The notes: generated by a model from the letters alone, not told the origin. A stretch of 64,000 nucleotides of DNA from Papaver somniferum (GCF_003573695.1 NC_039360.1:58819830-58883829), one strand, 5' to 3'. Counted from the first letter of the stretch, positions 1-11,191 are shown. Numbers and translations: made by a program.

Positions 1-660
1 TCTTAATAAATTGGCTTTAGTTTAATCTAGCTTGATACTTGCTAGTCATAGATATTGTTTTGTTGATTTTTGTTCTTGTACGAACTTTGCTAACACAGAC
101 AATACTATTTGGTGGAGATAAACTCCGTTCTAGCTATTTTGAATGATAAGATGAATACAATGGTCTAGTATTTTCTATGTGTGATTGCAATGATAAGTTT
201 ATTGAGATTATTTTTTGATTTTGGTGGTCTCAATTATCCATCCATATTTACAATTTTATTGAGTCAATGATAAGTTTTTGTTAGTTTGATGCATAGTTTT
301 GGCTTTAAAGAAACTAAATCAAGATTTACAAAGCTGCAAAGTTGTTCTTTCTATTGTGAAACTGTATAGGTTGCATTTTACATTGGTGTTACTGGATCTT
401 CTTGTGAATTTGACTTAGTTGTGAATTTTCTCTCCACACTTTTATCTCTCTTTGTCATATGTACTTCATGTATGAGTTTTCAGATTTGATATTTTTGATA
501 TGCCCCCTCATTAGTATCGCGTTCAATTTGTAGATGTCGCACATTGGTGGATGTTGTATTTTTTAGATTTTTTATTGAAGTTGTCTGCAATTTCTTAGTT
601 ATCTGAGTAGTTGATCACCATATTTCAAAGTTCAAATAGTATAGCAAAGCGTAACGACAG
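1..660. other. AT-rich intergenic DNA, nothing recognised
   Basis: I see no long open frame, no splice-bounded coding block and no repeat boundary here. Composition is AT-rich intergenic plant DNA. Confidence 0.5.
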
Positions 661-667
661 TAATTCA

Positions 668-805
668 AATGTGTACATTATTGTACACATGTTTATTTTA
701 AATGTGTACATAATTGTACACGTGCATATTTGATTATTATGTGCAGATAGTTTAATGTGTACATAGTTGTACACTTGTTTATTATCAATGTGTAAATAGT
801 TGTAC
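668..805. repeat. Cluster of GTGTACA..TGTACAC hairpin repeats
   Basis: About four near-palindromes lie here at roughly 25-45 bp spacing. Each has arms close to GTGTACA and TGTACAC around a 4-5 base loop, and several are followed by ATG(T)TTATT. The apparent minus-strand reading frame across this stretch is only the repeat translated into tandem MYTF-like peptides, so it is not a gene. The same motif recurs near 1639-1713 and 2740-2895. Confidence 0.7.
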
Positions 806-830
806 ACATTAACATTTTCGATTTTCTTGC

Positions 831-2125
831 TTCTTTTTTAGATTAACATTTTGGGTATGGATGGACTTTTTAGTTTTTTTTTATAGGTGTGTACATAGTT
901 GTTATCTCAATAATATATGCATGTTTTGTGGGTGATGATTGATTTTTGTGGGTAGATACATGTTCGCTTATATTGCCGTACATCAAAGTTTGCTTTGAAT
1001 TCTTTAATTGGACAGTTACGATTAAAATCTGTGGTTAGTGACTTGTTTAAGACTCATTTATTTAGTGTACTTATGACGAAGCTTAAGTGGTGTTTTTATT
1101 AATTTTATCTCATCCAAGAGGTGGCCAATTGGCCAAATATTTTGAATTTCTTTACGCTTTTAAATAGGTCAATAATTCTTTTTATCATGTAGCTTGGCCT
1201 TAAATTCTATCTTTATTTTGTTATTAGACTTAAAAATGTCGTTGAAATTTCCAGGGTTGTGCGCCTCAATCTCTAAGACTTGTTGGTTGATGTCTCAAGT
1301 TAACTGCAGAAGCAAGCGATCAAGTGAGTGCAGGTGGGAAGACTTTTCTTACTTCCTGGACCACTGATAAACAAGTTTTAAAGTCTGATCCTGGATATTC
1401 TTAGATGTTGAGGAAAGAAAGAGAGACCTTGCGGCGCCTCGAGGAAACGCTGCGAAACCAAAATATGTGATCTGACTTTAGGGAAGACAGGCCACATGTG
1501 CAAAGATTAGAAGCTATCTTGATTCGTGGAGGATCAATGATACTTCACGGACGGAGTTAGCTACAAGGTTAGTTTTCTATTCCACTAAGTGTGACTTTTA
1601 TTATTGGTTGGCATGTGATAGTTGTAGGGGTATCTCAATGTGTACATTATTGTATACATGTTGATTGTTAATGTGTATATAGTTGTACACATGTCGTGTA
1701 CATAGTTGGACACATTCTATGATTATGATCAAAAATCTGACTTCGAGGTCGATGCATCTTCCCTAGCTAGAGTAATCCATGCGAGATTTATTTTAACAAA
1801 GATTGAGCTTTTAAAACAATCTATAAGATATTGTAAAGATCAAGTGGGTTAAGTGAAAAATGTGAAAATGATCTTATGAAATACAAGAGGTTGGCTTGGC
1901 TTGGTAGTTTGCAGCCATGAGATCAAAACGATAATGTATAATAGCCTACTAATGTCGGCGACTGCAATCTCTTCTTTGATCGTCATTCAATCTATTGTTG
2001 TATTTTGGATACTTTCTGCATTCACTTACTTGTTGTCTTTGTTACAGTTTAATTGGGTGGTAAAGAATTGCTTAGAAATGTGTAGCAGCTGGTGTTCGTT
2101 AAATTGCAGTCTTCATTTATGTCCA
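831..2125. other. Intergenic DNA with a second TGTACA cluster (1639-1713)
   Basis: No gene is recognised. Three more GTGTACAT..TGTACAC palindromes lie at 1639-1713. A purine-rich block at 1400-1470 could be relic coding sequence but matches no family I know. The open frame at 1901-2167 shows no domain and overlaps the first exon of the RRM pseudogene. Confidence 0.4.
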
Positions 2126-2128
2126 TTG

Positions 2129-2370
2129 AAAGAAGGCTATGCATCAGTAATCTTGATCAAAGAATAACCGAGTATGTATCACTCCCTCCCTCCCTTATCC
2201 TAGTACTAATAGTCGCTGAATTTGTATTTCTAACTATAGGTCGGTCTTGATCAAGATGTTTTCTCCTTATGGAAGGAAGGATCGAGCCAGAGAAGTTTTT
2301 ATGGCACACTCGTGGTCCAAAGCGAGGAGAGCCACGAGGTTTCACTTTCATTCAGTTCAGTACCAAAGAG
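2129..2370 (+). pseudogene. RBM18-like RRM protein fragment (two exons, frameshifted)
   Basis: Two exon-like blocks match the start of a plant RBM18-type RNA-binding protein. Exon 1 (about 2129-2171) encodes the RNP2-like strand LCISNLDQRITE and ends at a GTATGT donor. Exon 2 (2240-2370) follows a TATAG acceptor and encodes LIKMFSPYG, then, one frame over, a helix/loop stretch beginning EKFLWHTRGPKRGEPRG and an RNP1-like strand, ending at a GTATAT donor. The frame break coincides with a 4-base duplication (GGAAGGAAGG), so the RRM cannot be read through. No upstream start or downstream remainder of the RRM is recognisable. The family is known to be single-RRM proteins. The fragment is therefore a pseudogene or a captured piece, lying among hairpin repeats. 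Confidence 0.65.
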
Positions 2371-2739
2371 GTATATAATCCATTACTTTCAACTACTCTA
2401 GATTGTTATAGTGTGTACTATCTAGGAAGATTGGAATGCTTGAATACCAATGTAGCATAGAGCGAGCAGGTTCACATAAACTATAACCAGGGTATACAAT
2501 CTGGTGCACATGTGAAAAAAATGACTTCATAAGCTTATTCTTGCATAAGTAACTTGGGTGTATAAATTTGTGCACATGGGAAAAAGATTGACTTGATAAG
2601 CTTATGAATTATGATGCATAGATGCCTACTGATGCACTGTAGAAAGGCTCATGCTGCATAGATTGACTTGATAAGCTTATGCTCCAACTGCATAGATTTT
2701 TATTTTTAAGTGTAGTATCCTTTTTCTGGACTTCTATAG

Positions 2740-2895
2740 ATTGTACATAGTTGTACACCATTGTTCATTCTCATGGATGTATGTCATGTTTAGTTGTATG
2801 GACGTTGGATTTGCTAGGATTTCTGTAGAGGTGTATATGTTTGTACAATAGTATATGTTTTTGTTTATATAGCATGTACACTTTAATGTACAACG
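2740..2895. repeat. Third TGTACA hairpin cluster
   Basis: Further TGTACA-containing half-sites and near-palindromes lie downstream of the RRM pseudogene. They are more degenerate than those at 668-805. Together the clusters bracket the captured exon fragment on both sides. Confidence 0.5.
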
Positions 2896-2899
2896 TATA

Positions 2900-3735
2900 T
2901 AATTTTTATTTATGTGTTTGTAATATGTAGGGTATGAATCATGTCGGAGAAGGTTGTGTATGCTAATCCGAACCATGGTGAGCGTTCAGTCATATTTTGG
3001 TAGATGTGTGCATATTTTCTTCACTGAAATTTTCTGTGATGAATGCAAGGATTGTTTTGTTTGAATAAATGCGCTACTTTGTTTTTTGTTGTAGATTGTA
3101 CATACTTGTATGCTGGTATTCTCTATGCGCGACCTGTTCTGTAGACCCAAATAGATTGTGTCTCTTTAAGTCATGACTAACTTTATTACTTTGATTGTTT
3201 TCTTGCTTTGTTTCTTATATGGTTGTTGGTGAAAGGTTAATCCCTGGTTTTTCAACCCGCGATTTCTTATGTTTTATCGTTTTTCCTCAATACAGGTTTA
3301 CTGATAAACTAACCTCTACGGATCCGGCTATTATAGTCTGGCAGTCTGGCTATCATTGATATTGGATTTTATGGATTTTTGCAGATGTGTATTTAAATCC
3401 ACACCAGTGTAAATTAAAAATAACTAAAAACAAAAATTATATAGTCATATGGGTACTCTTTTTGTAGCTTTCCGAATATATAAAATTTGTAAATTTTGGA
3501 CAAATGATTCCAAAGATAAACTGTTTTTAATTTTTTTTATATTAATTAAAACTGCTGACATCATCATGAGGCACTTTGGATTAAACTATAAATATTTTGA
3601 TTAAATTGTAAATCAGGAAGGTTATTTATGTATTTTCCATAAAAAAGGGCTAATTTGTACCTAGTTCAATAGGTCAGGACTAACTAGTATATTTGGATAG
3701 GATTTTGGACTAAACCGTATTTTTCCCAATAATTT
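2900..3735. other. AT-rich intergenic DNA, nothing recognised
   Basis: No coding block or repeat boundary is recognised. The stretch becomes strongly AT-rich before the LINE remnant that begins near 3736. Confidence 0.4.
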
Positions 3736-5100
3736 GCCGGAAGTTTACAATGGCAAGAAAATCAAAATATGGGTGGATAAACGAATCATTGGTCATGATG
3801 CTCTAGTAACTCCTTTACATCCTAGTCATCTCCAATATGAGTAAATTCTATTTGCGGGAATTCTGGTTACCTTCTTCCGATATTGTTAGTAGAATTATAA
3901 GTATACATATTGATTTTGACGAGGAAGATAGACCCAGTTGGAAGCCCGCTAGGGATGGGAATTTTAGTGTTTAAACTTAGAAGTGCTTAAAATGAGCTAT
4001 TAGAGAGAAAATTCAACAATGCTCAGAGCCGATCCTGAATCTTGAAGGGTCCTGTGCGAACGTAATCATAGTGCTTTATATATGGTTAAAAAAAGTTTAT
4101 CCGATAATATAGTGCATTATTGGAAAATCGTAATTTGTTATCAACAATTACGAAAAACAAAAATATGAGAGGAAAACTCGTTTTTCATTTCCAAGAATCG
4201 GATCATATGCTAAATTAAAATTTTATATGATTATAGAAAAATTTAATATTTAAAGGTAGCATATGCATCTCATATATAAACCTAACAATAATAAATAGTT
4301 ATTGTATAAATTCTTAGCAGCTGGAGATTTATAACCAATTAAAAAGATAAACAAACTGTTGCATCCTATAAAGCCGTTTTTAAGTATATGTATGTAGATT
4401 CGCACCACGTATCACCATCAGATTAGCCGACTAGTGGTTCGGTCTTCTGTTCAATGCTCAGTGGTGAATGAGGTTTCGAATCTCTCCACAACCTTCTTGT
4501 TTTTTTTTCTTTTTTTACTCAATAAGACTTCAGACAGAAAGGCTCAAATTAAAAGGCCTAAACACAGAGTCGGGCCCTGCGCGTCGCACGCTCCGAACAA
4601 CCTCAGGACCGGCTCTGGCAATACTGCTACCAGTGTCCAATAGTATTATTCCTAGAGATGGTTTTCAAGTCCCTTGGAAAACAAAGATGCCACATAGAGT
4701 CCATCTTTTTATATGGAAGTGCTTAAAAGGTATTGTACCTATAAGAATGAGGCTTTGTCAGTTTAACAGGTCCATTGAGACTCATTGCAGTATCTGCAAT
4801 CACAATAAGGAAAGTTTATATCACATGTTGTTGAAGTGTAACTATGCTAGAGTTGTGTGAGGATTGCTAAACATCAACACTGTTAAAGTAAGTTACAACT
4901 GCAACTCTGTCAAGGATTGGATAGTCACTTAAGTTCATTGACATCAGTAGTGCCAACTCTGATGATCAGGAGGACAAATTGAGGAGTACTCTCATGTATG
5001 GATGTTGGATAATTTGGAAAACCAGATGTGAACGCATCTTTCAGTATAAGTCTCTACATACCATGAGCAATGTCTGTAGAAAGAATCATCATATGCATCA
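3736..5100 (+). mobile_element. LINE (L1-type) ORF2 C-terminal remnant, interrupted by a hAT-like element
   Basis: Plus-strand translation gives, across several frames, the C-terminal landmarks of a plant L1-type ORF2. These are a GKKIKIWVDK segment near 3750, the RPSWKPARDGNFSV motif near 3925-3975, the zinc-binding region (zf-RVT) near 4660-4860 with KMPHRVHLFIWKCLKG followed by CSICNHNKESLYHML, and the linker CWIIWKTRCERIF near 5000-5045. Stops and frame changes make it dead. The remnant is split at 4024-4617 by a short inverted-repeat element; skipping that insert brings the two LINE halves together. RT, endonuclease and ORF1 are absent. It lies head-to-head with a minus-strand LINE tail starting near 5230. 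Confidence 0.75.
4024..4617. mobile_element. Non-autonomous hAT-like element, 594 bp
   Basis: The left end reads CAGAGCCGATCCTGA and the right end, reverse-complemented, CAGAGCCGGTCCTGA, a 15-base terminal inverted repeat with one mismatch. The flanking octamers ACAATGCT (4016-4023) and GCAATACT (4618-4625) match at 6 of 8 positions, as expected for an old 8-bp hAT target duplication. The insert splits a LINE coding remnant, which fixes the boundaries independently. No transposase is encoded; the small frames at 4434-4860 are chance reading plus LINE sequence. Confidence 0.7.
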
Positions 5101-5227
5101 TACATACTATTAGTGTCGATCTTACTACCCCTAGTAATATTGTTAATGCTACTATCATGCAACATTCCTCCTAAAACTGGTGCAAGTAAAATCAATATAG
5201 ATATTTCCTCGATAATTTGACTAACGA

Positions 5228-5515
5228 GCTTGGTGTTACGTAATTCTGCAGGTGACTAGGATATGACCTATTTCGCCAAGGAAAAACAGAATAAACCAAA
5301 TGCTGAAGAGATAAACCAAACCAGACATGAGATGCAATAGGACATTTGAAAGAACAAATGAATCATAGACTCAACTCCATTCTTGCACAAAGGACAAGTT
5401 TCATCAATAGAAGGATGGTAAAACTTAAGCAAAGAATTGACCGGGTAGCATTTGCGCAAAAATATTCCACATAAAAAACTTAATCTTAGGCAACAAATCC
5501 AAAGACCAAACTTTC
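5228..5515 (-). mobile_element. LINE-B, 3' piece (zf-RVT domain)
   Basis: The minus strand encodes a zinc-binding reverse-transcriptase domain. From 5515 downward it reads VWSLDLLPKIKFFMWNIF, then LRKCYPVNSLLKF, CPLCKNGVESMIHLFF and C. This continues directly from the FWKKV at 18648-18655 on the far side of the solo LTR, so the two pieces were one LINE. The CTTTC at 5511-5515 is the left copy of the target duplication. The coding sequence decays below about 5260. Confidence 0.8.
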
Positions 5516-6179
5516 TTTTAGATCATAGCTCGGTTGAACCCACCAAGTGTTGGTATGTCAAGTTTGGTTGTCATATTTTAGTGTGTCAAAACTCATCTAA
5601 GAGTCGCTTGATTATGTACTAGAGACAACTTCGTTTAGGTTAGACTAGAAAGTCTAGGAATATTGAGACATACAAGTATTACTCGAAGAACGTGAAGAAG
5701 TAACGAACTACAACGACGACATCATCCTTCCTCTTGAGGTTAGTAAGATTGACTTGAACTGTTTCATTCCTAACGTATCTTTCAAGTCGTGTTATATTGA
5801 AAACATAACTGTGAAGCTGTGTATTTGATATATTACTCTAGTAGTGAGACATGATCACATGATCATAGTATTAAGGAATTAGACTACGAAATATAACGCT
5901 TATCTTTTGAACTTCGTAGATATGACATCGACATAATCTTATGAATGCTGTTATGATTATGTGAATGGGTAATGATGAAAATTTCATCATAGGAAACAAT
6001 GTTTTACATTTGTTTAAAGGAAGTACATTCATGAACTTGTTTTATGAATCGAAAGGGAAATCGCTAGGCTTATTGGTACGGCTATTAATTGCAAATATTT
6101 GGATTACCAATATGTGTGAGATGGTAGAACCGATCGTAACTTTTTTATGTATCGTGGTACAACTAATTACAATGTCTGA

Positions 6180-6610
6180 CTTATGATTTGGTATGACTAG
6201 TTTTGATTAATTAGTATAACCGATCATAAGTAATCACCTGAGATGGTATGATCAACATTTGTAATTGGTGTGATCGATCCTAGTAATTGGTGTGACCGAT
6301 CACAAAGTGTTGTGTAATCGATCTTTGTAATTGGTGTAACCGATCCTGGTGATTGGTGTAACATATCCTAGTGACTGGTGTGACCGATCACAAGCAATAC
6401 CATGAGTATAAGGTAATCGGTCCTGATAATTGATGTAACCGATCCTGTTAACTTGTGTGACCGATCATAAGTGTTTCCATATTAGGGTATAACCGATCCT
6501 AGTGATTGGTAGAACCGATTGTACCCATGTATGTTTTATTAATCACATAGTAGTCTTGGAATACAGGTGAACCAATTCTAAACTTGTTGGAAGTATGGTA
6601 TAACCGATTC
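6180..6610. repeat. Degenerate ACCGATC array in the solo LTR
   Basis: About a dozen degenerate units of 20-35 bp contain (T)GGTGTGACCGATC or GTAACCGATCCT, often forming the near-palindrome TGTGACCGATCACA. The array starts about 660 bp after the LTR 5' end, comparable to the arrays in the other copia LTRs of this window. Confidence 0.7.
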
Positions 6611-6625
6611 CAAGAATGTAAATAT

Positions 6626-9080
6626 TGAAAAAGCGGGGGTTTAACAACCTCACCCAATATTTCGATTAGCAATCTGTATGGACTAACTCCAATATACTTT
6701 CTAGAGAATCAACTAGACAGTCAGACTCAATCTAGATAAAAGTATATCAAAGAGTTAATATCTCAATCTCTCGATTTGATCTATACTCAAGCAAATGGAA
6801 ATCTGCGAGTCTTTATCGAATACTAGAGAGATAAACTTGGATGGTACCAAAGACCAATATACAAGTGTCAATCAATTTAAATCAACAACCAAAGGTTGGA
6901 TATTCTAATTGATTGATCTTAACGCACAACCTGTGATATTTCAATTATATAACAAAATATAATGCGGAATAGAAATAACACAAACACCAGAAATTTTGCT
7001 AACGAGGAAACCACAAATGCAGAAAAACCCCGGGACATAGTCCAAATTGAACACCACACTGTATTAAGACGCTATAGACACTAGCCTACTACAAACTAAC
7101 TTCGGTCTGGAATGTAGTTGAACCCTAATCAATATCACACGGATTCAAGGTACAGTTGCGCTCCTTACGTCTCTGATCCCAGCAGGATACTACGCACTTG
7201 ATTCCCTTAGTTGATCTCACCCACAACCAAGAGTTGCTACGACCTAAAGTCGAAGACTTAAATAAACAAATCTGTATCACACAGAAAAGTCTACGATGAT
7301 AGATAAATATGTCTCCCACAGATAAACCTAAGATTTTTGTTTCTTCTTTTGATAAAATCAAGGTGAACAAAAACCAATTGATAACCCAGACTTATATTCC
7401 CGAAGAACATCCTAGAATTATCAAACACCTCACAATAATCTAAATCCTATGGTAGCGAAACTAGATATTGTGGAATCACAAACGATGAGACGAAGATGTT
7501 TGTGATTTCTTTTTATCTTGCCCTATCAGAGATATAATCTCAAGTCAATTATTCAATTGAACTCGTACGATAGAAAATGGAAAGATCAGATCACTCAACT
7601 ACAAGAAAAGTAGTTTCGTCTGGCTTCATAATCCCAATGGAGTCTTTCAGTCGTTAACCTACAGGGTCTCGAGATGAAACCTAAGGTTAAAGGAGAATCG
7701 ACTCTAGTAAAACCAACTAGTATCATACAGGAGGTGTGGGGATTGGTTTTTCCAGTTGCTAGATGTCTCCTTTATATAGTTTTCAAATCAGGGTTTGCAA
7801 TCCAAGTTACCTAGGTAACAAAGCATTCAATATTCACCGTTAGATGAAAAACTTGATTTAACCAAGCTAATATCTTTCAACCGTTAGATCGAAACTTAGC
7901 TTGTCACACACAAATGAAATATATTTCATTTAGGTTTGAGTAACCGTACCTAAACGTGTACACTTAGTTGGTTCACAAATAGTTAACCAATGGTTAGCCA
8001 TATGAGCACTTCCATATTAACCATATTCATCTTCTTCACATAACTAGTTCAAATGACTCATAAGAACTAGTTGAAGAGTTGTTCAATTGCTTAGGTCTTT
8101 ATGAATAGACACAATTGAAACAAAATCGGTTTGATTCACTTGAATCAATTCATGAACAATATAGCCACGGTTTGCAAAGATTCCATTCCTTATTAATTTA
8201 TTGTTTAAGTTCATGAACTTCCGATTTGAGAAATATAACCAGCTTGGGTATGCGTACGGGTACGTATACCATAGCTACCGGATTTGAGTTTAGAAATTCA
8301 GTAGAAATTTTCGGTCAAAAACTTCTGTGGGTACGCGTACGGGTATGTGTACCTAAGGTGACTGGTTTAACAGTTTGCAAATTTACAAACTTAGCAGAAA
8401 TTTTCGGTTCGAAAACTTCCGCTGGTACGCGTACCCAACCTGTCTCCTTCACCAATATCGTATACACACATATGCACACACTTGGTTTCTGACACATGGA
8501 TTTATACACTAATGTGCGAACACACTATATATGTTTATATCCGTAGTTGGTTACGTAATCTCACATTTCAATCACTGAAACATTCTTCTATAATGTTATA
8601 ACAGTCGTTATTCACAACTATCGTCATCAAAGCTATTTTCAAGATTGAAACGTCATCATGACTTTCGTCACGGATTAAGATGAAAAATGGTTAAAGCGAA
8701 AGCTTACCAACACATATTTCGAGAAAAAGATAGGCGAGTAAACTCGGCTCGAAATAGCAAATGTGTATGTATGAAAACTATCATACTTATACGACTTTGT
8801 CTCAAGAGTAGGAGATAGGTAGATAGACTTTTGAGTGATAGATAAGTTCAAGTCTCCACATACCTTTTGGTCGGTTGAAGTTCCACTGGTTCCTTGAGTA
8901 GTTCTTCTCCTTTGTAAGATTATCACCATGGAGTCTGGAGCTCAACTACACTAAACTGTCCTAAACCGAAACTTAGCTATAAGTAGTCTAGAAATCAAGA
9001 CATATAGTTTTGACAACTAAACTTGACAAACATGCTTGAGATAGCAACGCATGCGAGTTTGACCGAGCAATGCTCTAACA
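6626..9080 (-). repeat. 3' LTR of the deleted copia element, 2455 bp
   Basis: The plus strand starts TGAAAAAGCGGGGGT and ends GAGCAATGCTCTAACA, so on the element's own strand it runs TGTTAGAG..TTTTTCA. It aligns nearly end to end with the interrupted LTR at 49373-61059. Apparent ORFs inside it (for example 7125-7370, 8226-8509, 8675-8929) have no domain and are not genes. Confidence 0.85.
8246..8440. repeat. Two-unit array of about 93 bp in the copia LTR
   Basis: Two and a partial third unit each start with a near-palindrome of the type GGTACGCGTACGGGTATGTGTACC, followed by a spacer ending ATTTTCGG.TCGAAAACTTC. The equivalent position of the LTR at 49373-61059 has four units plus a partial. 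Confidence 0.75.
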
Positions 9081-9520
9081 ATCTCCCCCTTTGTCAATTT
9101 TAGTGGCAAAACTATCAATACATATGGATTACAAAATAAATAAAACTTTATAGCTTCTCGTCCACATGCTTGATCTCCTTGGTGCTTCAACATTACTCGA
9201 AAACTTCGTCTTTTCCAAGTACTCCCATGATTCCATCGATGTTCAATTCAGCATCATAGTTGTTGAAGATCCATATCCATAACAATGAGAAAACAAAAGC
9301 TCTTGATCATTGTTATACAGTGTCATAGTATTATTACACAATATCAAAGTTCTTATATCACAACTTCGACAACAATACTATGGTGATATGTACCACTCCC
9401 CCTTAGTCAATACTTTCATCTCACATGAAAACCACTCCCCCTTACATAATGATCTGTAAAACACGTAAAACCATATGTATTTGTAGTGTGAACTACATAT
9501 TAATTCCCCCCCTTTTTGTC
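9081..9520 (-). other. Multiple polypurine tracts upstream of the copia 3' LTR
   Basis: On the minus strand several purine runs precede the LTR. The functional-looking tract CAAAGGGGGAGAT abuts it at 9081-9093. Others are CTAAGGGGGAGTGG near 9394-9406, a similar run near 9431-9443 and AAAAAGGGGGGGAATT near 9503-9517. The same series in the same order flanks the LTR ending at 61059, and at least two members flank the LTR ending at 24439. Confidence 0.6.
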
Positions 9521-10473
9521 AATAAAATTGAAAAAGGTACGAAAACGGGATCCTAATGTTATTTCCACGGATATGCTTCAAGACCAAAGAAAAGTGCATA
9601 TCAACTTGTTTAGATGCAATCATAAAGCCGAAGCTAAATGCATTCATCAAGGAGTTTATACAGATACAAGATAACCCCTAAAATATTCCACAGCCGCTCC
9701 CCATAAAGATATGGAAATTATGCGCAAGTTCAAAAGAACTCTCCCCTATTTGATGTCATTCCCGAAAGAACAACAAGAGCGACCTTACTTTTACAAGAAA
9801 AGAAGGATTTCTTTGGACACCAGAAACCACAAAATGATTTTGTATCCAAAAATTCTCAATCAAACTAATCACAAGAGAACCCATGATTAATTTAATCAGA
9901 ATACACAACCAAATTAATCACAAACGAATCTATGATTTGTTTGGTTGGAAATGCTCGCATAAGAAAACTTATGGAGCCACACAGTATATACATAAAATAT
10001 GGATCAGGGAAGATCAATACTGCTGAATAAACAAGGATTCATTCTATTTTCCATCACTATTTGCACAATGATATACAATATACATAATCCCCGTAAACAA
10101 AAGATTTTAACCTATCTTCCATCAAAGAATTGACATAATAGGCTTAACTTTTGTTTGTCAAAGTTCATCGATCTTGTATCAATACATGCATATCGACATA
10201 TGAAAGAGATAACTTTTGACATCGTATGGGACAATAATAGTTCACGGAAGCAAACACACATATCCCATAACATATTACAATATATAAAACCATAAAGATT
10301 AATATTGCAAACATCATCTTCCAAATCACTTTAGAATTTAAATAAATAAATCTAAAAACATTGCAAGATGAAAACGTTGGATATAGCTATGTGTACTCAC
10401 AATAATGGTTATTCCAAACCCTAGTTATCCTTCTTAAAAAAAATAAGAATACAAATTATCTTAAGAAGTTTTA

Positions 10474-10716
10474 CTAGACATTAAGATCTTTGAAAAATTC
10501 CTTATCGTCCCCGAACTCCTTGTCGTCAACAACCATTGGTAAGTATGGTTCATGGAGGAAGGAGTCAATACCAATAAACCGTCTTGGCTGATGATGTCGA
10601 ACCAGGGCCTTATGAATTTCTAACAATCTTAAAACACAAGCCTTTATTTGTTGAATCTCTTTTCTTGCCAGCTTCAACTCTTCAAGAACATCAGAAAACT
10701 TCTGAGATGAAAAGTG
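10474..10716 (-). pseudogene. C-terminal piece of a copia internal ORF (helical, unknown)
   Basis: The minus-strand frame is open from the LTR junction at 10716 down to a stop at 10474 and gives about 80 residues. It starts HFSSQKFSDVLEELKLARKE, a heptad-like charged helix (coiled-coil candidate), and ends in an acidic tail containing DDKEFGDDKEFFKDL. Upstream codons in the same frame are LTR sequence, so the true N-terminus was removed by the deletion that fused internal DNA to the LTR stub. It lies between where pol would be and the 3' LTR. I do not recognise a family, and the frame may simply be a relic. Confidence 0.35.
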
Positions 10717-11191
10717 GTTATTCACAACTATCGTCATCAAAGTTATTTTCAAGATTGAAACGTCATCATGACTTTCACCACGGGTTAAGATGAAAAGTGG
10801 TTAAAGCGAACGCTTACCAACACATATTTCGAGAAAAAGATAGGCGAGTAAACTCGACTCGAAATAACAAATGTGTATGTATGAAAACTATCATACTTAT
10901 ACGACTTTGTCTCAAGAGTAGGAGATGGAGTAGATAGACTTTTGAGTGATAGATAAGTTCAAGTCTCCACATACCTTTTGGTCGGATGAAGTTCCACTGG
11001 TTCCTTGAGTAGTTCTTCGTCTTTGTAAGATTATCGCCATGGAGTTTGGATCTCAACTACACTAAATTGTCCTAAACCGAGACTTAGCTATAAGTAGTCT
11101 AGAAATCAAGACATATAGTTTTGACAACTAAACTTGACAAACATGCTTGAGATAGAAACACATGCGAGTTTGACCGAGCAATGCTCTAACA
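10717..11191 (-). repeat. 5' LTR stub, 475 bp, direct repeat of 8607-9080
   Basis: This is a near-identical direct copy of 8607-9080, starting at GTTATTCACAACTATC and ending GCTCTAACA. It is the outermost part of the 5' LTR. The inner 2 kb of this LTR is deleted. The next five bases are the AATAT target duplication. Confidence 0.85.

Larger units (their letters stand above)
6626..11191 (-). mobile_element. Deleted SIRE-like copia element (3' LTR, partial internal, 5' LTR stub)
   Basis: On the minus strand the order is a 5' LTR stub (11191-10717), about 1.6 kb of internal 3' region (10716-9081), a polypurine tract (9092-9081) and a complete 3' LTR (9080-6626). AATAT lies on both sides (6621-6625 and 11192-11196), a perfect 5-bp target duplication that proves a single insertion. 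Most of the 5' LTR, the PBS, gag and pol are missing through one internal deletion ending at 10716/10717. The element sits inside the solo LTR at 5516-18643. Confidence 0.85.

Noticed and set aside
625..807. Minus-strand frame with repeated MYTF-like peptides
   Set aside because: It is the translated hairpin repeat; period and sequence follow the DNA repeat exactly.
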